The position numbers and the translations under genes are program-made. From Labyrinthula sp. Ha (lineage: Eukaryota; Sar; Bigyra; Labyrinthulida; Labyrinthulaceae), in assembly GCA_015227615.1 (NCBI GenBank), contig JAALGZ010000003.1, forward strand, positions 1,240,001 to 1,304,000: 64,000 nucleotides of DNA, in the 5' to 3' direction. Positions 11,930 through 23,800 of the stretch are shown here, piece after piece. A model generated the notes under the pieces. It saw nothing but the letters and a program-made list of their open reading frames with translations. It did not search any database and was not told the DNA's origin. Position 1 is the stretch's first letter. Every line of letters starts with the position of its first letter.

Positions 11930-13471
11930 TTACTCATCTTGTAAGAGTGGTTTCATCAGTTGCTTGTCAACTTCTTCTTTGTTATCGGCGTTGAGTTCAA
12001 TGTCAGCTTCTTCTACACTGGATGCTTCATTTTGAATAACTGGTTTTTTGACCTCATCTGTGACGATAGGCAGAAGAAACAAGTAAACCAAAGCACCAAC
12101 AAGCTGAAACGCAGCTGTAATAAGAAAGGAAAATCCATAACTAAACTTATCAGCTAGAATTCCGCCAATAAAAGCACTTCCTGTCCATCCAAAAACAGTT
12201 ACACTTTCCAAACTCTTCCATTTGGATCTTTCGTCTTTCTTTACATTGTCCATCAAAATGCTCTCATCTAATGGATAAGTACAGTTCATTAAGGCAGTTC
12301 TGAAAAGATACAAAATCACTATAACAGGTCGTGTATAATGATGGTAATCAACAAGAAAAGAAATTAATACCAAAAATGCAATTCCAAGCAACCGTGCCAT
12401 GGTAATAATTTGAACTCTACCAGTGTGGACTGAGAGTTTCTGAGCGACAGTTGTAAACATCATTAACAGCAAACGAGAGAGAATAGAGATCACCTGAACA
12501 ACACTAGGGGACAATTTGACTTCATTCATGAAAAACAGAGGGAAGAACTTTATAGTCATTCCACTTCCAAGTGCAAATAGAATATCACTTGTTAACATGA
12601 CATATGGAATTGACTCCTTTGTCAATGTCTTTCCACACACAACGCTCTGACTTGGTTGTGGTTTTTGTTCAAATACTTTATCACTTTCACTTTTTTTATC
12701 TTCCTCTTCTTCTTCATCCAACGCATGCTCGTCCTTGAGAAAGAAAACAACCAAAGCAGCTGGTAACTCTAGTACAACACCAAAAACAAAAGGAGTCTTC
12801 AGCTCTTCAAAAGTCCAGTTATCTCCATATTTTTGAAACAAATATATTGCTATCATAGGTCCAACCAATGAAGGTGCAAAATATACGTTTGACAGTATAG
12901 TATAGTATCTACTTCTCTCTCCTTTCGGCACAGAATCTGCAAACAAAGCTTGAACTGGTCCAGAAAAAACGCCTCCAAAAATCCCCCAGCAAATTAGCGC
13001 CGCTGTCATAATAGTCAACTCTTGCTTAGCTGTTTCCCCATCATCATGCATGTATATAGCAACGAGTGTTAATACTCCTGCTAACATAAACCCAGCACCT
13101 CCAATCTTGCACATTGGTGCCCTACCATACTTATCAGCCAAAACACCTATTGGCAGAGCCGTTATTAAACCAGCTAAGCCTTGCGCTGCTTCTATTCCGC
13201 CAACTATTGTATTTGCATTCTTTGGTCTATTCATTTGCTTGGAAAGAATATATGAAGTGTTTAACAAAGTCAAGGTTGAATAGATGGAGATAATATCCGG
13301 CTTGGTTGAGGTTGTTTGGCTTGCTAAAAGGTAAAGCCATGAAGAAAGTATGGCATTGGACCAAATTGAATCTGCAAGACCCCACCAGAAGTTTAGTATA
13401 TAGATGATATATACATTTCTGGACACTGGTTGATCTGCGACTTCTTGTGTCGTTTCTTCGTTTGTCGTCAT
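11930..13471 (-). CDS. Major facilitator superfamily (MFS) transporter
   Basis: Integral membrane transporter, predicted to move a small solute across a membrane; the substrate cannot be read. It shows about twelve hydrophobic segments in two halves. The MFS signature between helices 2 and 3 is clear (IGVLADKYGRAP), and a weaker copy, GGILADKFSYG, lies in the C-terminal half. A long acidic central loop (DEHALDEEEEEDKKSESDK) separates the halves, and the C-terminal tail is also acidic. I choose the ATG at 13471 (MTTNEETTQ, 513 residues). The open frame also contains an ATG at 13546, which would add 25 residues. An ATTTTGGGGAAA motif 18 nt upstream of 13471 resembles a motif at the same distance from the DENR-like gene. 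Part of the loop after helix 1 could conceal an in-frame tiny intron, which I cannot decide. Confidence 0.85.
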   Translation of the reverse strand: MTTNEETTQEVADQPVSRNVYIIYILNFWWGLADSIWSNAILSSWLYLLASQTTSTKPDIISIYSTLTLLNTSYILSKQMNRPKNANTIVGGIEAAQGLAGLITALPIGVLADKYGRAPMCKIGGAGFMLAGVLTLVAIYMHDDGETAKQELTIMTAALICWGIFGGVFSGPVQALFADSVPKGERSRYYTILSNVYFAPSLVGPMIAIYLFQKYGDNWTFEELKTPFVFGVVLELPAALVVFFLKDEHALDEEEEEDKKSESDKVFEQKPQPSQSVVCGKTLTKESIPYVMLTSDILFALGSGMTIKFFPLFFMNEVKLSPSVVQVISILSRLLLMMFTTVAQKLSVHTGRVQIITMARLLGIAFLVLISFLVDYHHYTRPVIVILYLFRTALMNCTYPLDESILMDNVKKDERSKWKSLESVTVFGWTGSAFIGGILADKFSYGFSFLITAAFQLVGALVYLFLLPIVTDEVKKPVIQNEASSVEEADIELNADNKEEVDKQLMKPLLQDE

Positions 13472-13489
13472 TATTGTTGGTATGCAACT

Positions 13490-13501
13490 TTCCCCAAAAT
13501 A
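13490..13501 (-). promoter_or_regulatory. ATTTTGGGGAAA motif before the MFS start
   Basis: Read on the minus strand this is ATTTTGGGGAAA, 18 nt upstream of the preferred MFS start codon. ATTTTGGGCAAT lies 17 nt upstream of the DENR-like start, and two ATTTTGGGAAAT copies lie in the EDR2-C/subunit d promoter. It may be a core-promoter or initiator element. Confidence 0.3.
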
Positions 13502-13624
13502 TGTACCAAAGGGAACAGTTAACTGTGAGGGCAAACTGTCTAGCATAATGATTCAGATTAAGCTTAAGGTTTAACGAGAAATAATCCTTAGCAGATTGCA
13601 AAAAAATAAAATTTAGTTATCATT

Positions 13625-13897
13625 ATGTTTCCTTTGTTGCAAGAGTCTATTCCTATTAACCAATTTGTAGTTTATTTGGATCCAGATTTGTTTGTTTCCC
13701 AGCTACTCTTAGAGCTATTATCGGTTGATTCAACTGTTATTATTCTTTTTCGTAGAGTTTTTAGCATCATTTTAGATAATAAAGATAGTCATGGAGCATT
13801 TGAAACTATCAGATTCATTTTCTACCTTACAATATACTTATTATGGCCTAGTGGTTCAAGGAGCAATGTCTTAAGCCATTTCAGCGTTTCTGTTTAG
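13625..13897 (+). CDS. Possible small protein divergent from the MFS gene
   Basis: A 90-codon open frame (MFPLLQESIPINQF...) starts 153 bp from the preferred MFS start, on the opposite strand. The first 60 or so codons look protein-like, with mixed hydrophobic and acidic residues, but I recognise no family. The last third is low-complexity and doubtful. It could be the first exon of a gene whose remainder I cannot find, or a chance frame. The divergent position, as in two real gene pairs of this window, is the main argument for it. Confidence 0.2.
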   Translation: MFPLLQESIPINQFVVYLDPDLFVSQLLLELLSVDSTVIILFRRVFSIILDNKDSHGAFETIRFIFYLTIYLLWPSGSRSNVLSHFSVSV

Positions 13898-16800
13898 TCG
13901 AGGGTATCGTATAGGTAAGGTACGTAGAGTTAATATTTAGAAAAGAATAAGGACACATACTTCACGATCAAACAAGATAATTCCAACGGTTTTGTGGATT
14001 GCACTCGCATAGTCTAAGTTTTCGACAGGGGTTTTAGTTGACTTCAAGATTAATATCTAACATTTCGAAAGCAAGGTTGACAGGATAACCTAAGAGATTC
14101 AAGTAAAAAGGTATCAGCGAGTTTAAGAATATAATTTCATTATTGGGAACTATGAAGTGGTATGGATAGGGTCACAAAATTGAATATTGAAAAAATTAGC
14201 TGCCGAATAACGAGCATATATAGACAAATTTGAAGGATATATTTAAAGACTTTTAGAAAAGCGTCTTTGCGTCCCCACTTAACAAAGTGATACATATTAA
14301 TACTTGTAATTGTTCTTTTTTACCATAATACTGATGGATTTAAAGAAAGATTTGGCCCTTATTTTTTCAAAGCTTAGTGATCTTACCAGCATTCAATTGA
14401 CTTAGTCTCGCTTATATTCATGGCATGTGCAACCTTAGCTCCTATACAAAGGAACTTTAATGTATAAATATAGATATTTAGCTTCTTCAATTAAGAAATT
14501 TACATTATCTAACCTTGTAGACTCAATTTTTGGATTTGTGTAAGCTCATACTACTTCATTGCATAGTTTGATTGATTGTTGTCATATATAATATTATTTT
14601 TTCTTCCTATACTGTTATGAATATTTTGAGAAGCATTTCCACCATAGAATACGTACGTGTTTTTTTGATTTTTACCGGTGGATGAAAGAAGGTTACGAGC
14701 TTGCTCTAAATCATGAATAGATAATAAATCTAATTTCTGACAAACTGATTTACGAAAAGTACAACGTATTAATTCAAATTGTTAAAGCAGAAAGATTTAA
14801 GTCTACTTGATGAAATAATGGTTTCTGATTCTCTTTATTAGTCTACTGTAGAATGGGTTGGTGAAAGGTAAGAAACTGTTGTGGTTAGGTATTTGAATAG
14901 AAACGTTGCTGGTGGGATATTATCTTACCGTCCTGTATTGCCCATTTAGTACATACAGAAACCATAACTTCTTATAGCGCCTCTGTGTACAATTTTTTCT
15001 ATTCTTCTAGCCTTTGTGTAGTTTTAAAAACATCCCTAGAATAAAAATACTAGTCTACTACATAGGGGCCTTATAAAAACATATATTACTATAAAAGAAT
15101 AGGTCCTAACCTCTAAACAACAATAGGTATACAAGTATAAATAGATGATACAGCTAAGGGAAATTACTATAGAATTCAAAGAATCTGTTAATACTTCCAA
15201 GACTACCCAAAAACCACTTAATAAAATATCTACTTGGAAATACCTGCCTATACAAGCTTCTCTTAACAATCTCAACTACAATAATGGTTCAAGCAAGAGA
15301 AAATTTGACACCCTCCAGTTTAATATTGCAAAAAATGAATAGGAGTTTTCTATGTTTTATTTTCTGATATTGATAACCACATTCCAATTCTTCGTACTTT
15401 CATGCCAGGTTCCGTATAAAATTTAATTATCATTGGAGTATACCTTGTTTCTACAGGCCTTATCATATCCGATACTATCTTGCTAGAAAGGAAAAACTAA
15501 CAATAAATGATCTAATCTTTTAGGCATCATAAAAACTTTTATGTATGACTTAACCTATGTTCAGGAGATCAATTTCAAATTAAATTGTTAATAATTGTAA
15601 ACATTGAAGTTACAATTCAAGCACTTGTCGACAATTTATTATTCCATTCGTAGCTATAGCTGCCATTTATTCTTCTATATTAACTTAAATAAATTACAGA
15701 ACTTACGAAAAGAAACAATTTTGCATCTAGAAAGATAGGCCTTATCCGAGACTTTTCTATATAGAGGATCATTTTGAGAAAATTGATGTATAAATGAAGT
15801 CAATATAATATTTATGAAAGGCTTGTAACGATACTGGGTGAGTCTGAGAACTGAAGAAGATTCAGGTCCATTGTCTTGCGAATGCCCTTACATTGGAAAA
15901 ATCCTTTTCAAACAAACAACCAATCGCAGAGTTTTGTTCACTACTTATTTGAGATTTGAATTCAAACTTAAGTTAACAATATAGCTCTACATGGAACTTT
16001 GGATAGACTAAGTTGACAAATCAGTGTGCAAAGTATCAAAAAAGAGCCTTGTTAACTAGATAAATATAGGAAAAATGTTTCATTTCAAACACGAGAGATC
16101 ATCAAACATTTTCTTAATCAACAATAACCTTGAAGTTTTCCACAAGAGCTTACCTGCAAGACGGATTCTAGTTAAAGTAGGAAGTAGCATATACAGGTTC
16201 AAAACCTTTTGTGTGAGACTTCCTTATTTAAATTCATTTAGTTCTACCATCATATTTCGATTAATTATGAATTCAACTTTATCGCAGTATTTGAATATGT
16301 CAATATGGCCTAATCTTAGCCTATTTACGGAGAATCGCGCCTTCTAGCTACAAAATTATTAAGGAATCAATATGATATGAAATAAAGTTGAAAATTGCAT
16401 CTCTTAAAACTAGGTCATAATACCATTCTTATTTTCCATGTACAATGATAATTATACCTGCATCAGTAACATTTGGCTATAAATAAATTCATTCAAAGGT
16501 ATGCAGTAATTATGCTTAGAGCAAGAATCGAATTGTTCTTGATAGTACTTACCATGCTCTTTATCTAGCTCAAAATATATTATTAATGATAGTAGAATAA
16601 CCGAAAGGCAGCGGATGTTGATAATAGAAAGATATGTGTGGTTGAACAGTTTCCAATTAAGTTTTCCTGAAAGCATAGATTACAGGAGGTGAATCAGCTA
16701 ACGGAATAGCCCCCAAACTTGACTGTGAAAAAATAGTGGGTCATGTTTTTAGCAAGAGACAAGGAATATGAATTTAGAAATAAAAAAAGGAGTCAAAAAT

Positions 16801-18688
16801 CAAGTTTACTTAGGCAACCCACAACTCTGGACTATGAACTGAAATCAAGCTATTAGAATAAGAGGTCTTAAAAGGAGACTCATAGTTGAAGAAGCAAAGG
16901 ACAACTTACTAGTAAAAAGTTAGAGACGTAAATGTCCAACTCAAGTTTGAGTAATACACGGATTCATTTCGAAGAAAGATAAAAACCGTAAAAAGCTTAA
17001 ACATTAATGCTTGCGTAAATTACCACAGCATATAAGCACAGAGCTTAGTCAACTCTCACTGTTTCACTAGTACAGAACAATATCATATAAACTAATGAAT
17101 ACAAGTGATTTTATCCATACGTCGTATCAACACGTTATTTATCTTATGCTTAGCGCAATGCTTCACAACAATTGAATCTCAGTTCAAATATCAAGGTGAA
17201 TACAATGTAAGTTCATTCCTTAAAGCGATCCATATATAGTGTGTAAATGATTTAACGCTTAATCAGAGGACAATTTCAGTGAGGAAAAATCAAAATAACT
17301 AATTGAATCCACTAGAATTTTATTTAGACTACAAAGAGAAAAATTATGTTTGGGATTTTGTGAAGCTATCTAAGAGATCTTTCAAGAAATTAAAACAAAT
17401 CCTATTATTTCGAGCAGCGAAATATAATGCATGATAGCCAAGATTTGTACAATACATGAATTAAAGATACTTAGAAGCTAAATCTCTAGTTCCTCTAACC
17501 GAGTTTATTGTTCTATATAATTTTGAGATTTTGGGATTATTCAGAGATACTTGTAAGATCTTGTAACAATTCAGAAATTAATAGTCAGCTTTTGAGGGAA
17601 TTATGAGGTAAAACGTTTGTTCCATTGTAAATCGTAATTACGCTGTACTTATTGATAAACCCATGCCTGAGAGACTACTCTGGTACTCAGTTGCTTATAA
17701 AGGTTATTGGAGTTTAATATATATATGGTTTAGATAGAGTTATATCGATCATGATTGTTCAATGCAAACAAGTGAACTAAAGCAACTTCATCCAAGTACC
17801 ACTTCAAAGTTTAAGTATAACAAATAGATTCTTAATTTCTTTCTGCTAAGAACCAATACCACTTATGATCTAAACAAAATCAAATAATAAACAGAGTGTG
17901 AGCAAGAAAAAGAAATCTTTAAGTCATAGAAATAAGTCAAGTAAATAATTGAAGTACAACAAGACACAGTTAGCAGAACTATAGACATATGTTTAGTAGC
18001 TGAAAGTTTTAATTTGGATATTCCCCTACCCATTTGAAACAAACCAAGGAGTGTCATTATTTTTCTTCACCAAGAAATGTTCATTGACGCTTATGATGTT
18101 CCTTGCCGGCCACATAGTGGCTGAAAAACCCACGAGGAGAACATAAATTATTATGCTTTGCTGATGATTGGAATAATAGCAGATACGAATTCAGTGATAT
18201 AGCAGTACAAAGATAATTAATTCCTAAATATGTATACCTTAATTCTGGAGCAAAAGCATGGCATGAGGATTCTGTAGTGTAGCTCGTTTTACATAATGCG
18301 AGACCTCACAGAAGTGCAACTAAAAAACAAGTTTTTCAACAGGCATTACTTTTGCGATTCTTCCTATTGTGCTAAAAATGTTTCAAAATAATTACTCTAC
18401 TTTGAGGTGTGAACTAAGAGTTACATACTATGCTGTAGAGATAGACAATCTTCCTGAGAAATAAGATAATTCATATATGGGCAACCCTGAGATTGTCAAC
18501 TCTAATGACTGGTGTCTTTCTCATTAATTCCACACATCGCAGCTGCAAGCATGCATTAGTGATCTTTAGTTAGTTGCTTGCACACATACTCAAAATCTGT
18601 TTAACTCGAAAAAATATTCACGGGAAAATTTATTAGAAACCCGAGATGGCTTCTACTCTGAAGAAAACAAGAAGTACAAGTTCTAAAA
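13898..18688. other. Gene-free stretch between MFS and VPS4
   Basis: Nearly 5 kb of A+T-rich DNA. Open frames are all under about 90 codons and read like random translation. I see no tRNA, no long repeat and no transposon domain. Confidence 0.5.
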
Positions 18689-20112
18689 TTAGGCCTTACT
18701 TCCATCCTGTCCAAACTCCTTGGTCCACTGCACAAACTGTTTCAAATCATCTTTACCCACGGATGCTTTTGTTTTGTGCAATGCTTCATAAAAGTGTTCC
18801 CCTCGAACTTTTGGATCCTTTATTTTTTCAGGAGGCACTTCATACAAGTTCATTCTAACAGCATGGCATCTTTTACATTGTTCACCTTTCGAAGACTTCC
18901 CTTTACTCAACTTCATCGGGCAAAAAGGGCATGGTGGATAATCCAAAATTGGTTCATAATATCCTTCACTGTTCTCACGAAAAAACCTTGCATCTTGCAA
19001 CTCTCGTAGAGGCATCATAAGCGCTTCTCTCACAACTACATTAACATCAGCACCACTATAACCTTCACTTTCTCTTCCAAGTTTACTAAAATCAGCTTCA
19101 TTTAGATCATTTGGTGTATCTCCAATATTTAGTTTAAACATAACTTTTCGTGCTCCTTCATCAGGAAGTGGAATATATATTCTCTTTTCAAAACGTCTTT
19201 TCATAGCACCATCAATAATCCAAGGAAGATTAGTAGCTCCTAGTACAAGAACTCTCTTTGGATCTGAACCTGATGATCCTGGACCAACTCCATCCATAGC
19301 GACAAGAAACTGCGTCTTAATTTTTCTAGAAGCTTCATTCTCCCCTTCTCCTCTTGCTCCACATAAAGAGTCTATCTCATCAATAAATATAATGGCGGGT
19401 GCTTTACTTCGAGCTAAGTTAAACAAACTTTTTACAAGTTTTTCACTTTCTCCTTGCCACTTGGAAACCAAATCTGCAGAAGCTACAGAAAAGAATGTAG
19501 AATTAGCTTCAGTTGCAACAGCTTTCGCTAGATAAGATTTCCCAGTCCCTGGTGGTCCATATAATAAAATTCCTTTCCACGGTTTTCTTTTCCCTGAGAA
19601 TAACTGAGGAAACTTCACTGGTAAGATGACTGCTTCCTTCAAAGCTTCCTTTGCCATTTCCAATCCTGCAACGTCACTCCACTTTATGTTAGGTTTCTCA
19701 GATACTATAGCTTCTTCCAAACCTGCTGCCAGCTTATCCAACTCATTGGAACCCCCTTGCCCCCCACCGCTTCCTCCCTGTGCTACTGCTTTAGACTTGC
19801 CCTCTTTAATAGATGCCTTCAAAGCTTCTGCTCTTGCCATGTATTCTTCAACCTTTTTGGTTAGAATCTTTTTTGTTGCTTCATTTCTTTCATACTTAAT
19901 AGCTACAATGAACTGTTCAAGAGCTCTTTGATATTTCATATACCTATAGAATAAAAAAAGATCCAGTTCAGCTGCGAAACACTTCCAGAAACTCTTGGTA
20001 AAAATAGAAAGTGGTTATTCATTTACGCTTTCTCATAATCCCCTGCACTATCAAGCTCAATCGCTTCAGCGATGGTTTCAGACGCCTTCTTTAGTATCGT
20101 ATTGCCAGACAT
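18689..20112 (-). CDS. VPS4: Vps4-family AAA ATPase (ESCRT-III disassembly)
   Basis: Two exons: 20112-20027 (start [10 protein letters not shown]) and 19943-18689, joined across an 83-nt GT..AG intron, giving 446 residues, the normal Vps4 length. Vps4 oligomers use ATP to strip ESCRT-III filaments from membranes in endosomal sorting, cytokinesis and budding. Order: an MIT domain (1-75; helices [10 protein letters not shown] and [12 protein letters not shown]), a Gly/Ser-rich linker, then an AAA domain with Walker A GPPGTGKS (158-165), Walker B IIFIDEID (213-220) and arginine-finger region MKRRFEKR. The Vta1-binding beta-domain region differs from yeast and human: it carries CPFC...CKRC (Cys 367, 370, 385, 388), a plausible zinc ribbon. 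The usual C-terminal helix ends EFGQDGSKA. The first exon restores the MIT helix exactly. It diverges from ATP11, with the starts 97 bp apart. Confidence 0.93.
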
Positions 20113-20209
20113 TGCTGAGATTTAACCTCTAGTTTTCTTCTTCTCCCTTTTTGCAGTTTGTCTTTGCGAATGTGTATTTACCCAATGGTGCATTACTGGA
20201 CAAATACAA
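20113..20209. promoter_or_regulatory. Divergent promoter of VPS4 and ATP11
   Basis: Only 97 bp separate the two start codons, so this stretch must hold both promoters and both 5' leaders, or the promoters overlap the genes. It has a CT-rich tract on the plus strand (20135-20155). No TATA box is evident. Confidence 0.6.
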
Positions 20210-20888
20210 ATGAATATTGCTCGGTTGGCTAGAAGATATCTATCGAGTTCAAGTAATGTGAGTGAGTTAGGCCAGCTCATGCCAAGATCTTTGGATCAAA
20301 TTGTAAAAAGGAATGTATTTATGGAAGTTGAAGCTGATGATATTAGGTAACATACTTTGTTCTCTTAACTCCCAGGAATATATGGGATCAATATTTCTCT
20401 GCGAAAGAGAGGGAGCTTGGTAAAGTGATGAGCGCAAACGAATGGAATAAGATGAATGATACTGCTACAAAATAGTTTTTTGACCCTAATTTTTTATCCT
20501 ATAGTCCAAACTTTGTGTTTCCTGTTCAAAGTCCTGTGAATGAGAAGGAATATTACTTGCTATATTCTGATTATCAAAAAGGAGATTTTGCTATGACGTA
20601 TCTAGAAGATTTTAGAAAAGATCCTATTAATGCCCAACCATTTTTTTATTTGCAGTCATTAAGAGATCTAGAGGAGGACAAAGGTTTGGTTTTTCTTTAT
20701 GTGCAATATCTTCCGTACCTTTCCAAAGTGGTAATTCTTGATTTTTGGTTTATGTTTAGCAAGCAGAGAAAGTATTTCAACAAACTTTAAATTTTTATGA
20801 GGAAAATAATTTTGAAAGCCAGTTAGAAGCATTTAACAAAGACTCTGGAACTTTCTCAATGGAAAAAAGTTTTCCTTTCTTGTTTTAA
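20210..20888 (+). CDS. ATP11: ATP11-family F1-ATPase assembly chaperone, three tiny introns
   Basis: Four exons (20210-20346, 20376-20474, 20505-20730, 20760-20888) joined across introns of 29, 30 and 29 nt give 196 residues. ATP11/ATPAF1 proteins bind free F1 beta subunit in the mitochondrial matrix and help assemble the F1 sector of ATP synthase. The N-terminus MNIARLARRYLSSSS is basic and hydroxylated like a mitochondrial presequence. A helix LDQIVKRNVFMEVEADDIRNIW follows. The core has KYPNFVFPV, EYYLLYSDYQ, PFFYLQSLRDLEEDKGLVFLYVQY and a final NFYEE..LEAFNKD, all in family order. Every junction restores a conserved segment; for example, the Tyr of KYPNF is split by the second intron. It is shorter than yeast or human proteins, mainly at the N-terminus. 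It shares a promoter with VPS4. Confidence 0.8.
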
Positions 20889-23800
20889 AGTTAACATAAA
20901 GTTGTACTGGGTTGTATAGTGATAATGACTATGGTTTCAATTAAACTTAGAGCAACTGAAAATTAGTGTTTTCAGTTAATATATTGAAATTTTAATCTAA
21001 TACTAAGTTCTTTTCTCAGCCTTAGGAAGTTCAACTGGTTCTTATAATTGAGCTTCTATAAAATATAAGGAAAGAAACACGAACGATTAGTTATTTGATA
21101 AAACGCAAGTCAGTCATTATAGTTCAAATGAAATGTCTTCTTTTAGTTCATTGTACTATAATTTTTAAATAAGCAACAGCAGCTGTCTAAATGTCATTAC
21201 ACTGCTACATTTATTATCTTCTCACACTTCACAAGCATCTGAGAGAAAGAAGACTTGTCACTTACTCTCAGAGTAACTATAAAAGGTAGTTACAAACTTC
21301 TATTTGAAAGAAACCAAAATTATATGAGCCTTGCTTCTTAGAGAGTACGAACATTAGGTGGCATTTACTAGATGGTTTAATGGCATAGCAGTGAAACATT
21401 CATGAGCATATTAAGAAGTTACATCTGAAAAAGCTGAAGCGGTGCAGGTTAGCAAGAGTATGGTGACATCGAGTTAATAAAGGCTTGCTAGCTTTAATAA
21501 TTCTTCATATATTCCACTGATCTAGAACTCATAGAAGCATTCAAAAAATCTTAATTCTTCGCTAAAACCTGTGTTCAATTTTAAAACTAGCTAGTTATAA
21601 ATATAGGTTCTGATCAATGGGGTAAAGAAGTCGAACAATAACTGTATCAATTCTACCTATTGTAGAAGGATCTTTGTGGACCATGATCAAGTATAATATT
21701 AAAACTAGTCTATACATATATCTGCGTCCTAACAGATGTTGAGTCTATGGCCGAGTTTAATAAATATATTTTCTTAACACTTTCATACTCAACGGGTTTT
21801 ACAGTTTTAATAAATGCTCTTATGACTTGCGATCTCCATTTATCTATTCTTATTATACATATACATTATATTTAGAGCTTATATCTTAGAAAACCAATAT
21901 GTTTCACTGGAACTGGTACATAAAGTCCATCACTAACCAGGATCTTAAACCTAATAAGAGGATAACATATATCTAAGAGTAGTTGTATAGAATCACACTT
22001 TCTAACATGTTTTCGTTTAATAGAATTTAAAACTTCAAATCCAGCTAATTTAAGCTGTTTTAGTAAAGCAAGTATTGTTATTGATGTTGTATGATCTTTT
22101 TTGTTTAGCTCTAGTACTTTTGAAAAGAGCATTGCTCAGAAAACGAATAGCATGGAAACCCAATTTTATTGATTAACCAAATTTACAAAAAGTCAATTTT
22201 TGTTCTAATATATAAGTGATTATTTTGAGAAGTGTAATTCTATTAAAAATTTTCCTTTCTCTCGCGTTAATATCCATTATGCCAATCGGTATATCCACAT
22301 GTCAAAAAGTTGAATTTTTTCTTATCAGCCAACACAAAATCTGGGCAGATAGACTCGTGTAACTGGAAGAAAACTCAAAACTACTTAGGAGATAGAGTGT
22401 TCTTTTGAAATTATAGTTCAACTAATGTAGATATATTAGTTCACTTCTAGCGAAAGCGCAATCGCGGTTTCTTCTCTGTGAATATTATGATGCTAGTTAA
22501 GTTTGATATATTATTCAGTTCCTCAGAAATCCGGAAAAAACTTCTAATATAATATCTTGTTCAAAATTTTCTTGGAGCTCCAGGGATCTTCTGACCCAGG
22601 ATGTCTTCTAAGTTTCAAATTTCCATATAAGGAAAACAAAGTTCATATCTGTACATTTGAGCAGATGTTCTTAATCAACCTGCTCAGAAAAAGGAGTAAG
22701 AACAAAACTACTTAACCTACTGACAATTAGCGAAAAATATTGAATAAAAATTAGAGTGGACTATACAAGCTTACATGCCTGTGAAACTCTTAGAATGATT
22801 AAACGACAACTTTCCTTGGTTTCAGTCAACCAAATCCTTTCACTGGAACAGATGTTATAGGAACACTAACCAGGTACCTTCGATAGCTCAATTTTCTTTT
22901 CAAAAGAAACAAATGTTAATTAGAAGGATCGAAAAGATACCATGAATTCTCTAAGATAACCTAAGACAACCTGTAAATTGACTGTAATTAAAACCACTTA
23001 TATATAGGAAAATAAGATATATGTTTTTCCAAAGTTGAACAACCATGGACAATATAAATTTTGTTAGAAATATACTAAATAAGTAATTTATACATTTCTT
23101 TTAAAACATAGTCTTTATGTTGATATCTGGTAACTGAGAATAGTTTCTGTTTAAGAAGTTATTACCAAGAAAGTATATATATATTTGTGCAACGTAAGAA
23201 AATACACTGGAAAATTGTTTTTATGCAGCACCATTTTATACTTATTTGGTTCATACGATTACAAGGGTCGGTATCTTCTTGTTTTGTCATACCTTCTAGA
23301 ATGTTTCTAACAACATCGTACTAGCTTTTACAAAAGAGAAATATAATCGTGTCTACAAATCATACTGCAGTAAGAAAGATGAAAACCAACAAAACTTCCT
23401 CACTCATGATTTGTAATAGGTTCAATTTTTGAATGAAATATAGATTTGTCACTTTCATTGGTTTAAGACAATCCATGGATCATGAGGTCGATTATATGAC
23501 GGAATTAACATGATTCTTTCAGAAATATTGAGGTTGGTCCTCTTGTATAGTTGGGTTGTATGGTTTCTCATTAACAAGGAGATCATTTAGATCGAGTGGA
23601 AAACTCCTGAAGTATAGTTCCATTTGATATATATCTATTTTTCGTTTCAAGCCTTTCCATTATTATGTCAGTTATATGATTATGGTGCCAGGTTAATACT
23701 AGTCTTAGAAAGATTACACAAAAAACATCATTATTCAATCTAACAATTACTTCGTGGTTTGGTTTTAAGTCAATGCAAAGCAAATTCTGCTAACCAAACT

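Noticed and set aside
13472-13546. Upstream ATG extending the MFS protein by 25 residues
   Set aside because: The extension has no MFS character and contains the promoter-like motif found 17-18 nt before two start codons. The start at 13471 is preferred, though not proven.
13845-13930. TGGCCTAGTGGTTCAAGG, resembling the D-arm of a Leu or Ser tRNA
   Set aside because: The acceptor ends are not complementary and the anticodon loop would have eight bases.
21872-22132. 86-codon minus-strand frame
   Set aside because: Isolated in AT-rich DNA where frames of this length occur by chance, with no family resemblance.
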